From contig NZ_LS999839.1 of the NCBI RefSeq assembly GCF_900564155.1, positions 496,001-560,000 of the forward strand: a stretch of DNA of 64,000 bases, read 5' to 3'. Positions 54,890 to 63,490 of the stretch are shown here, in pieces. The notes below the pieces were generated by a model. It ran no database searches. It was given only the letters and a program-made list of their open reading frames with translations, and had not been told where the DNA came from. The DNA comes from Pedobacter schmidteae. Its GTDB lineage: Bacteria; Bacteroidota; Bacteroidia; Sphingobacteriales; Sphingobacteriaceae. A program made the translations under genes and the position numbers. Numbering within the stretch: the first letter of the stretch is position 1; every line of letters begins with the position of its first letter.

Positions 54890-55501
54890 TTATCCTGCTA
54901 TTTCGGAAAACAGCTTAAGCTGAGGAGCACTAACCGTAAAAGTTTTACGATGATATGGCGATAAACCATGAGTTAGTGCAGCATTACGATGCGCAACCGT
55001 AGGATATCCTTTGTTTTTTTGCCATTGGTATTGGGGATATTCCATAGCAATACGCTCCATAAATTCGTCCCTATGCGTTTTTGCCAAAATCGAAGCCGCC
55101 GCAATATTCAAATATTTACCATCCCCTTTTACAATACAGCTGTGAGGGATGTCGGAATATGTTTTAAAACGATTGCCATCGATGCTCAAATAGCCGGGGG
55201 TAACACTTAATTTTGCGATGGCCCGGTGCATCGCCAAAAAAGAAGCATTAAGAATATTGATCTGATCAATTTCTATATGATCTACCTCAGCTACAGCCCA
55301 GGCAATCGCTTCTTTTTCGATGATTACCCGTAATTTCTCTCGCTGCTGATGATTGAGTTTCTTGGAGTCATTCAGCTCCCCGGCAACAAAATCAGGCGGC
55401 AAAATTACTGCAGCGGCAAATACAGGACCGGCAAGGCAACCTCTGCCGGCTTCATCGCAACCCGCTTCTATAAATTTCTGCTGATAACAATTTAATAACA
55501 T
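54890..55501 (-). CDS. rnhB: Ribonuclease HII
   Basis: The 203-residue protein contains the motif AGCDEAGRGCLAGPVFAAAVIL (Asp16 and Glu17 as metal ligands), LNDSKKLNHQQREKL, and SIDGNRFKTYSDIPHSCIVKGDGKYLNIAAASILAKTHRD, which supplies the later Asp residues. It removes single ribonucleotides and RNA of RNA-DNA hybrids. The length is typical. Confidence 0.97.
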   Translation of the reverse strand: MLLNCYQQKFIEAGCDEAGRGCLAGPVFAAAVILPPDFVAGELNDSKKLNHQQREKLRVIIEKEAIAWAVAEVDHIEIDQINILNASFLAMHRAIAKLSVTPGYLSIDGNRFKTYSDIPHSCIVKGDGKYLNIAAASILAKTHRDEFMERIAMEYPQYQWQKNKGYPTVAHRNAALTHGLSPYHRKTFTVSAPQLKLFSEIAG

Positions 55502-55530
55502 ACCATCAATTTAATAATTCGAAAACTAAA

Positions 55531-56622
55531 TTACACAGATATATTCTGTGATTTGACATCAAATGCATCGCGCAAGCCAATGGCCAGCAAGTTAAAGGCG
55601 TAAACGGTTAACATAATGGCCAGACCTGGTAACAATGCCAAATAGGCTGCGTCCATGATGATATAAGCATAATGCTCCTTAATCATGGTACCCCAGCTTG
55701 GCATAGGTGGCTGTGCACCAAAGCCCAGAAAACTCAGTCCTGTTTCCAACAATATGGCCGAAGCAAAATTAGCCGAGGCAACCACCAATATGGGGCCGGC
55801 TATATTAGGTAGAATATGCCTTACAATAGTTCTTGAGGTCGAGAACCCAAGTGCTGTAGCAGCTTCCACAAACTCCACTTCTTTTAAGGCCATCACCTGT
55901 CCACGTACCAATCGCGCTACGTCTACCCAGGTCGATAAGCCTACCGCAATAAATATCTGCCAGAACCCCTTTCCTAAAGCAAAGGAAATAGCAATAACCA
56001 GTAACAAGGAAGGAAGTGACCAAATCACATTCATAAACCAACTAATGCTCGCATCAGTCTTTCCGCCAAAATACCCGGCCAGCGCTCCCAGACTAACACC
56101 TATAAAAAGAGAAATCAACACTGCCATTAGCCCTACCGACAAAGACACTCTGATCCCTAAAATCAGGCGACTAAGCATATCCCGGCCATAGGTATCGGTT
56201 CCCAACCAATAAGTTTGTTCATATTGCTGATTTCCGGGAATCACAGGGTACATCGTTTCTTCAGCCTGCTCATCATCCCCAATATATTCCCTCGCATAAA
56301 CTTTATTCCCTTCTTTTCGGTAAGAGGTAATAGGGATGCTCTTATAGGATGCCTCTTGTCCAAAAAACATCAGTTCCAGGAAATTTACTTTTTTGACATC
56401 CTTTCTTTGACTAACAATCAAAAAGTTAAAAGTCCGGCCTGGCTTTTTATTGCTCAGCTGCAAATGCATGGTATTGGCCATCGGTGTCTGGTCAGGTGTA
56501 ATCAGGTAACCTAAAACCCCCAATATGGCTAGCAATAAGATCAATAACAGCCCGGCAAAAGCACCCCGGTTTCGCTTAAACCGCTTCCATACTTTACCTG
56601 AAGGACTGTTATTGACTTCCAT
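55531..56622 (-). CDS. ABC transporter permease of the DppC/OppC (peptide) type
   Basis: The 363-residue protein has one N-terminal helix (GLLLILLLAILGVLGYLI) followed by a soluble insertion of about 100 residues. Five further helices then form the BPD_transp_1 domain with the EAA-type loop VEFVEAATALGFSTSRTIVRHILPNIAGPILV. TDTYGRDMLSRLILGIRVSLSVG is a hallmark of the DppC/OppC permease. No ATP-binding, DppB-like or binding-protein gene is adjacent, so its partners must be elsewhere. The ATG overlaps the stop of the preceding glycosyltransferase gene by one base, indicating coupling. Confidence 0.93.
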   Translation of the reverse strand: MEVNNSPSGKVWKRFKRNRGAFAGLLLILLLAILGVLGYLITPDQTPMANTMHLQLSNKKPGRTFNFLIVSQRKDVKKVNFLELMFFGQEASYKSIPITSYRKEGNKVYAREYIGDDEQAEETMYPVIPGNQQYEQTYWLGTDTYGRDMLSRLILGIRVSLSVGLMAVLISLFIGVSLGALAGYFGGKTDASISWFMNVIWSLPSLLLVIAISFALGKGFWQIFIAVGLSTWVDVARLVRGQVMALKEVEFVEAATALGFSTSRTIVRHILPNIAGPILVVASANFASAILLETGLSFLGFGAQPPMPSWGTMIKEHYAYIIMDAAYLALLPGLAIMLTVYAFNLLAIGLRDAFDVKSQNISV

Positions 56623-57779
56623 TATTTTACCATTCTGTCTTTCCAGTTGTATTTACCTGTATTTCCGGCTACCCCGATGTAAACAATATACAAGATATGT
56701 AACACATTCAACACGGGCAATAATCCCAGCAAATTCCTTCTTTTGGCAAATGTAGTTACATCATATAAAAACAGGAATTCGACCAGCATCTTTGCCAGCA
56801 ACTGTGCCAGAGCAAGCTTAAAATAAAATCCAATAAATATACCTACACCAGCGTTGATCAGTATACTAAGATTAAATAACCAGATGCATACCCCCAATAC
56901 AATGATAGACTTATTTTTATATCTGGTACTTTTAGACGCCCATCGTTTACGCTGCTGAATAAATGCTTTTAAAGAAGCTTTAGGGTGCGTATAAACTACG
57001 GCGTCTTCATTTTTTAAAAATCCGATATTTCCCTCAAATTTCGCGGCCATTTTATGCAATAACAACTCGTCATCGCCCGAGGCCAGGTCGTCAATTCCTT
57101 TAAAACCACCTACCTCATAAAACGCCTCCCGCTCGTAGGCCAGGTTGGCACCATTGCAGGTAGAGGGCCTTTTATTTCCTATCGTTGCAGCGCCCAGACC
57201 AATCAAATATAAAAACTCAAGTGTCTGTGCCCGTTCAAAAAAACTCTTCTCTTCAAAATAGGCTACCGGTGAAGAAATCATTTTATTTTTCTTTTCTTCA
57301 TAAAAGCTCACAATTGTGCTCAACCAATCAGGGCCCATCCGGCAATCCGCATCGGTGGTAATCATCAGCTTACCTGTTGCTACGCCAATAGCCGTTTGTA
57401 TAGCCTTTTTCTTATAGGAATTTAAGGGTTGATCTTCGTTCAAACGGATCAGCTTTACCCCACTGTCCGCATAGGATTCAATAATTGCTGCCGTGCGGTC
57501 GGTAGAGTGATCATCAATAAATATAATTTCTGTTAGTTCTTTATTGTAACGTTGCGCAATCAGGTCCGCAATGGTTCTTGAAATGTTCCCCTCTTCATTT
57601 CGCGCAGCTACAAGTATCGACACTTTGGTGGTCAACACCCTTTTCTCTGGCTTAAAATAGATCAGTTTGTGCCATCCTTTTACAAAAGCAAGCACCACTA
57701 CGACATACAAAACCGTTAAAAATGAGGAGAGATAACTAATTACGCTGAATATTTCCAAAAAAATTAAGTTTAAACACAA
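56622..57779 (-). CDS. Membrane-bound glycosyltransferase family 2 protein
   Basis: The protein has up to 385 residues. The N-terminal helix is followed by a GT-A domain: VSILVAARNEEGNISRTIADLI, EIIFIDDHSTDRTAAII, ITTDADCRMGPDWLST (the metal-binding Asp-x-Asp type) and the QxxRW-like IQQRKRWASKSTRYKNK. Two or three C-terminal helices follow. No ATG precedes the domain in frame: the possible starts are TTG at 57779 or TTG at 57758. Both overlap the end of the upstream gene (ending 57736), which suggests translational coupling. It probably builds a surface glycan or glycolipid, and the upstream UPF0104 protein may be its partner. Confidence 0.93.
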   Translation of the reverse strand: MCLNLIFLEIFSVISYLSSFLTVLYVVVVLAFVKGWHKLIYFKPEKRVLTTKVSILVAARNEEGNISRTIADLIAQRYNKELTEIIFIDDHSTDRTAAIIESYADSGVKLIRLNEDQPLNSYKKKAIQTAIGVATGKLMITTDADCRMGPDWLSTIVSFYEEKKNKMISSPVAYFEEKSFFERAQTLEFLYLIGLGAATIGNKRPSTCNGANLAYEREAFYEVGGFKGIDDLASGDDELLLHKMAAKFEGNIGFLKNEDAVVYTHPKASLKAFIQQRKRWASKSTRYKNKSIIVLGVCIWLFNLSILINAGVGIFIGFYFKLALAQLLAKMLVEFLFLYDVTTFAKRRNLLGLLPVLNVLHILYIVYIGVAGNTGKYNWKDRMVK

Positions 57780-58713
57780 AATAAGATCCCAATATAGCAG
57801 GAATTATAATATTTATAAGCCATATGCTTGCAGTACATGCAATCACTGCAACATCATGATTGGTTACAAAGCTAAAAAAATAAGCGGCAGTATAGCTTCT
57901 TACTCCAATATCAAACAAATCGAGAGAAGGAAGTGTAGACTGTACAAAAAACAAAATACTTACCATTGTTAAAATATCCAGATAATGGATTTCAGGTATC
58001 AACCAAAAGAAAAGAATAAAATATTGAGAGCTAAACACCACATACCGGGCCAGACAAAACAACAAAATATTGAGCAATTCTTTCTTGCTATACCTGGCAA
58101 GGATGCTATAAAACTTCTTGTACTTCCGGGTAAAGCGCATGGAAAGCAAAATCCCGTTCAACCATTTGATGTTGAAATAAAAAATAATGAAAAAGGCACA
58201 GAACATGGCCGACAAAGCAATTAATGCATAAAACAGCCGGTAGTCAATGGGTACAAACCTGTAAATAAACAAACATACCGCAATAGCCCCAAACACATTG
58301 GTCAACACCATCTGGCCAATATTACCAACGGCCATCGCAACCACACCTATAACCCGTCGTTTTGGTGAAAGAAAAAAAACGCGGCCACCATATTCACCAA
58401 TACGATTTGGCGTAAACACGGCCCAGGTTAGTCCACAAAAAACAGATTCAATTGCCCGCCAAAGACTAATACTTTCAACCCTTGCAATTAACCGTCTCCA
58501 CTTTAATGCTTCAATACCCCAGTTCAACAACATCAGCAAACAAACTACGCCTAGTACAACGATGATCTCCGTTCGTGGAATTTGTTTTAGCAGATCATTA
58601 AATGCCTTTAAGTTCTCGTTAGAGCTGAGTTTCTTATATACAAACCAAAATGCAACCGTTACAATTGCACTTTTTAATAGATATGATAAAGCTTTTTTAT
58701 AATTGGATGTCAA
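57736..58713 (-). CDS. UPF0104 / lysylphosphatidylglycerol-synthase-type membrane protein
   Basis: This is a 325-residue protein with about eight membrane helices. It shows the family blocks SLWRAIESVFCGLTWAVFTPNRIGEYGGRV and FFVQSTLPSLDLFDIGVRSYTAAYFF. These proteins form the flippase/transmembrane part of MprF-like systems and stand alone in many Bacteroidota next to glycosyltransferases. A role in moving or modifying lipid-linked glycans together with the overlapping GT2 gene is inferred. It is divergent from ruvC, with 44 bases between the two starts. Confidence 0.88.
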   Translation of the reverse strand: MTSNYKKALSYLLKSAIVTVAFWFVYKKLSSNENLKAFNDLLKQIPRTEIIVVLGVVCLLMLLNWGIEALKWRRLIARVESISLWRAIESVFCGLTWAVFTPNRIGEYGGRVFFLSPKRRVIGVVAMAVGNIGQMVLTNVFGAIAVCLFIYRFVPIDYRLFYALIALSAMFCAFFIIFYFNIKWLNGILLSMRFTRKYKKFYSILARYSKKELLNILLFCLARYVVFSSQYFILFFWLIPEIHYLDILTMVSILFFVQSTLPSLDLFDIGVRSYTAAYFFSFVTNHDVAVIACTASIWLINIIIPAILGSYFVFKLNFFGNIQRN

Positions 58714-58757
58714 CTTTTTTTACTTTTACGCTCTGCAAATATGCTTAATATTGTTTT

Positions 58758-59321
58758 ATGTTGGCTGAAAAAAAGGAAAGGGTGATAATGGGTATTGATC
58801 CGGGAACCGCTATCATGGGCTACGGTGTGATACTTGAGAAGGGGAGCAAAATTGAATTGATCACCATGGGCGTGGTTAAAATGGATCATCTGGATGATCA
58901 TTTCTTGAAGCTTCAACGGATTTTCGAAAAAACGGTAAAGCTAATTGACGAGTATAAACCGGATACACTGGCGCTGGAAGCTCCTTTTTATGGCAAAAAT
59001 ATTCAGGTAATGCTCAAACTGGGCCGCGCACAAGGCATTGCAATGGCCGCTGCCCTATCACGCAATATTCCTATTAATGAATATGCTCCCCGTAAAATAA
59101 AACAAGCCATCACCGGAAACGGGAGTGCAGGGAAAGAACAGGTGGCTGCGATGTTACAAAGGTTATTAAATTTCAAGGAAACACCCGAGTTCCTGGATGC
59201 AACAGATGGCCTGGCTGTAGCCGTTTGTCATTCTTTTCAGAAAATAGCCACGGGTGGCAAAGGAAAAACCTATTCGGGTTGGGAGTCTTTTGTAAGCGAT
59301 AATAAAAAACGAATTAAATAA
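58758..59321 (+). CDS. ruvC: Crossover junction endodeoxyribonuclease RuvC
   Basis: The 187-residue protein carries the four acidic catalytic residues: Asp14 in MGIDPGTAIMGYG, Glu74 in LALEAPFYGKNIQVMLKLGRAQG, and Asp147 and Asp150 in LDATDGLAVAVCH. It resolves Holliday junctions together with RuvAB. The start at 58758 gives a seven-residue extension compared with E. coli; the ATG at 58788 (Met11) is an alternative. Confidence 0.97.
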   Translation: MLAEKKERVIMGIDPGTAIMGYGVILEKGSKIELITMGVVKMDHLDDHFLKLQRIFEKTVKLIDEYKPDTLALEAPFYGKNIQVMLKLGRAQGIAMAAALSRNIPINEYAPRKIKQAITGNGSAGKEQVAAMLQRLLNFKETPEFLDATDGLAVAVCHSFQKIATGGKGKTYSGWESFVSDNKKRIK

Positions 59322-59363
59322 AAAAAGTGGCCTACTATAAATAGCCCCCTATTATTTATACAT

Positions 59364-59451
59364 ATCGTCATTCTAAATTTATTTCAGAATCCCGGACCAG
59401 CTACTCAAAGCATGTCCAGGAGAGATTCTGAGATAAGTTCAGAATGACGAT
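59364..59451. repeat. Long inverted repeat, MITE/REP-like intergenic element
   Basis: A left arm of 28 bases (59364-59391) matches the reverse complement of the right arm (59424-59451) at 25 of 28 positions, and the mismatches are all of the G-T pairing type. A short GGAC/GTCC pair lies inside the loop. The arm starts ATCGTCATTCT and the element sits between ruvC and a convergent lipoprotein gene. Similar CGTCATTCTGA-type palindromes are abundant in Pedobacter and other Bacteroidota genomes as far as I recall. There is no open frame. Confidence 0.75.
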
Positions 59452-59483
59452 CCTGTTTTGGAGCCTTAGGCCCAAAACATGCT

Positions 59484-60332
59484 TTAAGCTTCAGTTCTTT
59501 TTCTTTTATAATATCTAAAGGTCAAATAACCCGCTACCAACAACAATATCAGCATCCATAGGTTGGTCAGTATGAGTACAAATTCTTTAAAAATCACCCA
59601 GCCGTTTTGAATGTTAAGCACAAATCTTCTTAAAAATGCCGGGCGGTAATCGTACAGGTCGTCATTCCCAACTATTGTTGATTTAACCGTATTGTCCTGA
59701 TAAAAGTTAAGCGTAATATTGCTGTACCGAACGCGGCTATCGATACTTAAATTCTCGATCTTCTTGTCCACATAATCATCCTTAACAGACAAAGAAGTTT
59801 CTACATTATTACTTTTCTTATTGGCATGTTTATTTAATTGTGCTACCGCCTCTACCCTGTTTTGGTTTTTAAGCTTATTGCTCAAATAGGATAGACTTTG
59901 ATCATCCAGTTTCATCGATTGAAAATCAACAAACACAGCCATCCTCGCTACTTTGTTGGTAAATTCATCCAACTTTTCGGAAGGCACTTTTGCAACCACC
60001 AGCCCCGTAGTTCTGTAGGAAGTCAGCTCCAATAAAGAGTCTGCCGAATACTTTACTTTCTCCGTATGTTGAATATTACTTTCAATAGAAAACTCAGCAA
60101 TGTTACCGCCCTCCGCTTTGATCACCTGGCTCAAACGCTCTTTCGTATCCTGAACATCTTTAACCCTGAAACGCATGTCTGCGGTTTTGATTACCTTTTC
60201 TGTTAAGGCACTATCCGTCGCTTCCAGATTTTCCGCAGTTGCATCGGCAGTTGCCATTGACTCTCCTCTTTTTTCATTGGCGCAGCCTAAAACCGCTATT
60301 GTAATTATACAATAGATTAAATATTTTTTCAT
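59484..60332 (-). CDS. DUF4349-type lipoprotein
   Basis: The 282-residue protein has a lipoprotein signal ending TIAVLGC, then ANEKRGES. The mature part contains the DUF4349 pattern: VIKTADMRFRVKDVQDTKERLSQVIKAEGGNIAEF, TGLVVAKVPSEKLDEFTNKVARMAVFVDFQSMKLDDQSLSYLSNKL, and SRVRYSNITLNFYQD. A membrane helix near the C-terminus (FVLILTNLWMLILLLVAGYLTFRYYKRK) is also typical. Family function is unknown, though an envelope-stress or secretion role has been guessed for relatives. It appears monocistronic. Confidence 0.88.
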   Translation of the reverse strand: MKKYLIYCIITIAVLGCANEKRGESMATADATAENLEATDSALTEKVIKTADMRFRVKDVQDTKERLSQVIKAEGGNIAEFSIESNIQHTEKVKYSADSLLELTSYRTTGLVVAKVPSEKLDEFTNKVARMAVFVDFQSMKLDDQSLSYLSNKLKNQNRVEAVAQLNKHANKKSNNVETSLSVKDDYVDKKIENLSIDSRVRYSNITLNFYQDNTVKSTIVGNDDLYDYRPAFLRRFVLNIQNGWVIFKEFVLILTNLWMLILLLVAGYLTFRYYKRKRTEA

Positions 60333-60445
60333 AGTATTAATGATTGATAGTTTTACCTTAATACCAAATCTTCATTTAGGTAACCTGCAAATATTCAACA
60401 ATTCACAAAAAATTATTTTTCCAACAGAAATGTTACCCAATAAAA

Positions 60446-60473
60446 AACCCTCATCACTGGAGTGATAAGGGTT
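60446..60473 (-). terminator. Rho-independent terminator after the 71-residue membrane protein gene
   Basis: AACCCTTATCACT pairs with AGTGATGAGGGTT (one mismatch that can pair as G-T) on the minus strand, followed by TTTT. It ends the short transcript from 60717. Confidence 0.8.
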
Positions 60474-60501
60474 CAAATTTTAAAAAAATCTATTAATTAG
60501 C

Positions 60502-60717
60502 TTATGCAGCCAGTATTTTAAATACACCTTTGCAAGCAATGATAGAGCCTACAAACAAGATTACCCATGAAACGATAGACAGCGTAGTTGAATCACCAGC
60601 AAAACGCAGATAAACACCTAAAATACTAATTAGGATCCCCACTACCATCAATTTGTAAATTGATGTCTCATTAGCTCTTTTCATGCTTTCTGTATTGTGT
60701 TTTGGTGTCTGTTCCAT
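60502..60717 (-). CDS. Small two-helix membrane protein
   Basis: The protein has 71 residues: a hydrophilic N-terminus (MEQTPKHNTESMKRANETS) and two hydrophobic segments (about 24-40 LMVVGILISILGVYLRF and 47-68 IVSWVILFVGSIIACKGVFKIL). The gene is well framed by a TATTTTTG -7-like box upstream and a terminator downstream, supporting expression as a single gene. No family was recognised. It resembles short uncharacterised membrane proteins of Pedobacter. Confidence 0.75.
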   Translation of the reverse strand: MEQTPKHNTESMKRANETSIYKLMVVGILISILGVYLRFAGDSTTLSIVSWVILFVGSIIACKGVFKILAA

Positions 60718-60736
60718 GCGATTTCTATTTATGAGA

Positions 60737-60744
60737 CAAAAATA
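60737..60744 (-). promoter_or_regulatory. Possible -7 box of the small membrane protein gene
   Basis: The minus strand reads TATTTTTG, matching TAnnTTTG, 20 bases before the ATG at 60717. The -33 box is not clear. Confidence 0.4.
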
Positions 60745-60836
60745 ATATTAATTACCTAAAAAGCAGTATAAATTTTTACCTTATCTCAACTTATGGATTA
60801 TCTTTAATATTTGCATCCTATTAAAAACATCATCAA

Positions 60837-62468
60837 ATGAATAAAATATATTTAACATTGCTGATCACATTCGGCATTATCAGTACACATGCGCAATCGC
60901 CGCGCTCATTTAATAGTCAGCTGGAATCCGTTACCGTTTACAGTCTGGGTGCAGAACTTAGCCATAAAGCAAGAGTCAGTATTCCTGCAGGCACCAGCGA
61001 AATCGTCCTCAACAACATGGCCAACACCATTGATGAAAGCAGTATTCAGGTTGGCGTTCCCTCAAGCGTAACCATTTTATCAACCAGTTTTTCCAGAGAT
61101 TTTCTAAAAAACGAGAACAAAAGCCCGGCCTATCTAAAAGTAGAGGACAGCTTACAAATTGCCAAAAGAGAATTGAATAAAGTACAAAACAAACGGACTG
61201 TAGAAGAAAATTTATTGGTATTACTTGATAAAAATCAGGCCATAGGTGGCGTAAATACAGGGGTAAACGTTGCTGAGCTGATAAAAGTTGCCGATTATTA
61301 TAAAAGTAAACAATTGGAATTAAGGAACAATATTTTCAATTTAAGAGAAGCCGAGGATATTCAGCAAAAAAGAATCTTCAGAATACAACAACAATTACAG
61401 GAATTGAGCCGCGACAGAACAGGTACAACCGGTCAGATTGTTTTGCAGGTGATGGCTACAACAGCCAGCACCGCAGATTTTAACATCAGTTACCTGAGTC
61501 CGAACGCGGCATGGATCGCCTTTTATGATTTACGTGCCGAAAACACTTCATCACCATTGAAAATCGTCTATAAAGCCAATGTAACCCAATCTACAGGGCT
61601 CGATTGGAAGAAAGTGAAGCTCAGTCTTTCTACCGGGAATCCGTCTCAAAACGGAACTGCGCCATTACTATCGGCCTGGTTTCTGCATTTTGGCGATCCT
61701 CAATATGCCTATTTCAATAAGAAACAAAACTATCAAAACCGAATTCAATCGATGCAGATGCCGGCTCCTATGAAAGACGAAGCCATGCTGGCAGAAGTTG
61801 CCGTTACAAATGAACTTAAGGGTAAGGCTGCAGGAATAGCGGTTTCCCAAAGTGAAAATCTGTTAAACGCCTCTTTTGACATTGATATTCCTTACGATAT
61901 AGCTTCCAATAGCAAGCCACATAGTGTTACGCTGAAAGAATTCAGTCAGCCCGCCAATTTTAAATACTATAGCGTTCCTAAAATTGACGGCGATGCATTT
62001 TTGATGGCCGAGATCACAAATTACGACAAATTAAATCTCCTGCCCGGCGAAGCAAATATCATCTTTGAAAACAGTTATGTGGGCAAATCTTTCATTAACC
62101 CAAGCGCAACTACCGATACATTGAACCTGAGCATGGGAAGAGATAAAAAAATCACCATTAAAAGAGAAAAAATAGCAGAGCAAACAGGTGTTAAATTGAT
62201 CGGTAGCAGCAAAAAACAAACCTTTACCTACGAAATCCGCTTGCGCAACGGAAAGAAAGAAGCGGTTAGCCTATTACTTAAAGACCAGTATCCGGTATCT
62301 ACAGATAAAGATATGGAAATAGAGCTGTTGAATGCCGGCGGCGCTACTGTAAACAAAGAAACAGGTATATTGACCTGGAAACTAAACCTGAAAGCAGGCG
62401 AGACCGGGACCATCCGGATCAGCTACTCGATCAAATATCCTAAAGATAAAAACATCCTCAACATATAA
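60837..62468 (+). CDS. MuiA-like DUF4140/DUF4139 exported protein
   Basis: The 543-residue protein has a signal peptide (MNKIYLTLLITFGIISTHAQ). The N-terminal DUF4140 domain (about 25-120) begins FNSQLESVTVYSLGAELSHKARVSIPAGTSEIVLNNMANTID. A coiled-coil region (about 105-200) follows, then the DUF4139 domain (about 220-540) with FNISYLSPNAAWIAFYDLRA, LSTGNPSQNGTAPLLSAWFL, YYSVPKIDGDAFLMAEITNYDKLNLLPGEANIIFENSYVGKSFI and GILTWKLNLKAGETGTIRISYSIKYPK. An insertion at about 320-340 reads TNELKGKAAGIAVSQSE, which resembles the SusC plug motif. Related proteins were named mucoidy inhibitor A. The mechanism is unknown; an envelope role is likely. Confidence 0.9.
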   Translation: MNKIYLTLLITFGIISTHAQSPRSFNSQLESVTVYSLGAELSHKARVSIPAGTSEIVLNNMANTIDESSIQVGVPSSVTILSTSFSRDFLKNENKSPAYLKVEDSLQIAKRELNKVQNKRTVEENLLVLLDKNQAIGGVNTGVNVAELIKVADYYKSKQLELRNNIFNLREAEDIQQKRIFRIQQQLQELSRDRTGTTGQIVLQVMATTASTADFNISYLSPNAAWIAFYDLRAENTSSPLKIVYKANVTQSTGLDWKKVKLSLSTGNPSQNGTAPLLSAWFLHFGDPQYAYFNKKQNYQNRIQSMQMPAPMKDEAMLAEVAVTNELKGKAAGIAVSQSENLLNASFDIDIPYDIASNSKPHSVTLKEFSQPANFKYYSVPKIDGDAFLMAEITNYDKLNLLPGEANIIFENSYVGKSFINPSATTDTLNLSMGRDKKITIKREKIAEQTGVKLIGSSKKQTFTYEIRLRNGKKEAVSLLLKDQYPVSTDKDMEIELLNAGGATVNKETGILTWKLNLKAGETGTIRISYSIKYPKDKNILNI

Positions 62469-62507
62469 AAAAAAGGCCCTTATCAAATTGATAAGGGCCT
62501 TTTTTTA
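62467..62507. terminator. Bidirectional terminator between the MuiA-like gene and atpG
   Basis: The arms AAAAAAGGCCCTTATCAA and TTGATAAGGGCCTTTTTT form an almost loopless long stem with a U-tract on both strands. It lies between the convergent genes ending at 62468 and 62521. Confidence 0.9.
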
Positions 62508-62520
62508 TATTTTAAAGGGA

Positions 62521-63405
62521 CTACCCGTTCAGTGCGGCTGCACCACTTACAATCTCTGTAAGCTCCGTAGTAATTGCAGCCTGACGTGCCTGGTTGTAAG
62601 AAAGTTTTAAGGCTTTCAACAAATCACCGGCGTTTTCAGTCGCTTTATCCATCGAAGTCATACGTGCGCCATGCTCAGAAGCATGAGAATCCAATACCGC
62701 TTTATACAATTGAATTTTAATAGATTTTGGAATCAACTGCTCCACAATCTCTTCCTGAGAAGGCTCAAGAATATAGTCTATATTAGAAGCTTTTGCCACT
62801 GTTGTTTCAGGCTCTGCTTTTGGTAATGGCAACAACTGTTCTGTAGTTAATATTTGAACAGCGGCATTTTTAAACCGGTTATATACCAACTCTACTTTAT
62901 CAAATTTGCCTTTAGCAAAGCCATCCATAATGGCGTCGGTAATTTTAGTTACATTTTCAAAAGTAAGCGCCGAATACACTTCATTGTTATTACCAATCAC
63001 ATTATAATTGCGCTTCTCATAAAAATCCTGAGATTTTTTACCGATAGCAACAATACTTACATTACCTTTTTTGTACTGTTCGCTATACTTATCGGCAATT
63101 AAGTTATTGGTAGTTTTAATCACATTCATATTGAATGCACCGGCCAAACCGCGGTTAGAAGAAACCACTACAATTAAAACCTTATTAGGCTCACGTTCCT
63201 GGATAAAAGGAGAGGATGAACCTTCTAAGCTACCCGAAAGATTTCCAAGGATTTCTTTCAGCTTTGTTGCATAGGGACGTAATTGTATGATCGCATTGGT
63301 AGCACGCTTCAATTTAGCAGCCGAAACCATTTTCATGGCTTTGGTAATCTGCTGTGTAGATTGCACCGATGCTATACGAATTCTTACTTCTTTTAAATTA
63401 GCCAT
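62521..63405 (-). CDS. atpG: F1Fo ATP synthase gamma subunit
   Basis: The 294-residue protein starts MANLKEVRIRIASVQSTQQITKAMKMVSAAKLKRA, the strongly conserved N-terminal helix of the rotor. VVVSSNRGLAGAFNMNVIK follows, and the C-terminal helix is SEHGARMTSMDKATENAGDLLKALKLSYNQARQAAITTELTEIVSGAAALNG. The gamma subunit forms the central stalk that couples proton flow to ATP synthesis. It lies 85 bases after atpA. The atpD and atpC genes are not seen on the far side; the next gene is a convergent unrelated one, a split arrangement usual in Bacteroidota. Confidence 0.98.
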   Translation of the reverse strand: MANLKEVRIRIASVQSTQQITKAMKMVSAAKLKRATNAIIQLRPYATKLKEILGNLSGSLEGSSSPFIQEREPNKVLIVVVSSNRGLAGAFNMNVIKTTNNLIADKYSEQYKKGNVSIVAIGKKSQDFYEKRNYNVIGNNNEVYSALTFENVTKITDAIMDGFAKGKFDKVELVYNRFKNAAVQILTTEQLLPLPKAEPETTVAKASNIDYILEPSQEEIVEQLIPKSIKIQLYKAVLDSHASEHGARMTSMDKATENAGDLLKALKLSYNQARQAAITTELTEIVSGAAALNG

Positions 63406-63490
63406 TTTTTTGTTTAGATAATAGATATGAGGAATTAGATGTGAGATATAAGACTTCTATCGTCTCATATCTCCTATCTATCATCTCAAA
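63406..63490 (-). repeat. Degenerate repeat/inverted repeat between atpA and atpG
   Basis: The 85-base spacer contains variants of GATATGAG and GAGATAT in both orientations (for example GAGATATAAGA near 63446 and TCTCATATCTC near 63464). These form an imperfect hairpin inside an operon that is normally tightly packed. It may be a small repeated element or an mRNA processing or stability site. Confidence 0.5.

Noticed and set aside
55685..56191. A 168-residue plus-strand frame
   Set aside because: It is antisense to the ABC permease, which has a full DppC/OppC signature.
60446..60480. A tRNA-like GGTTCAAAT segment
   Set aside because: It belongs to a terminator hairpin; no acceptor or anticodon arms can be built around it.
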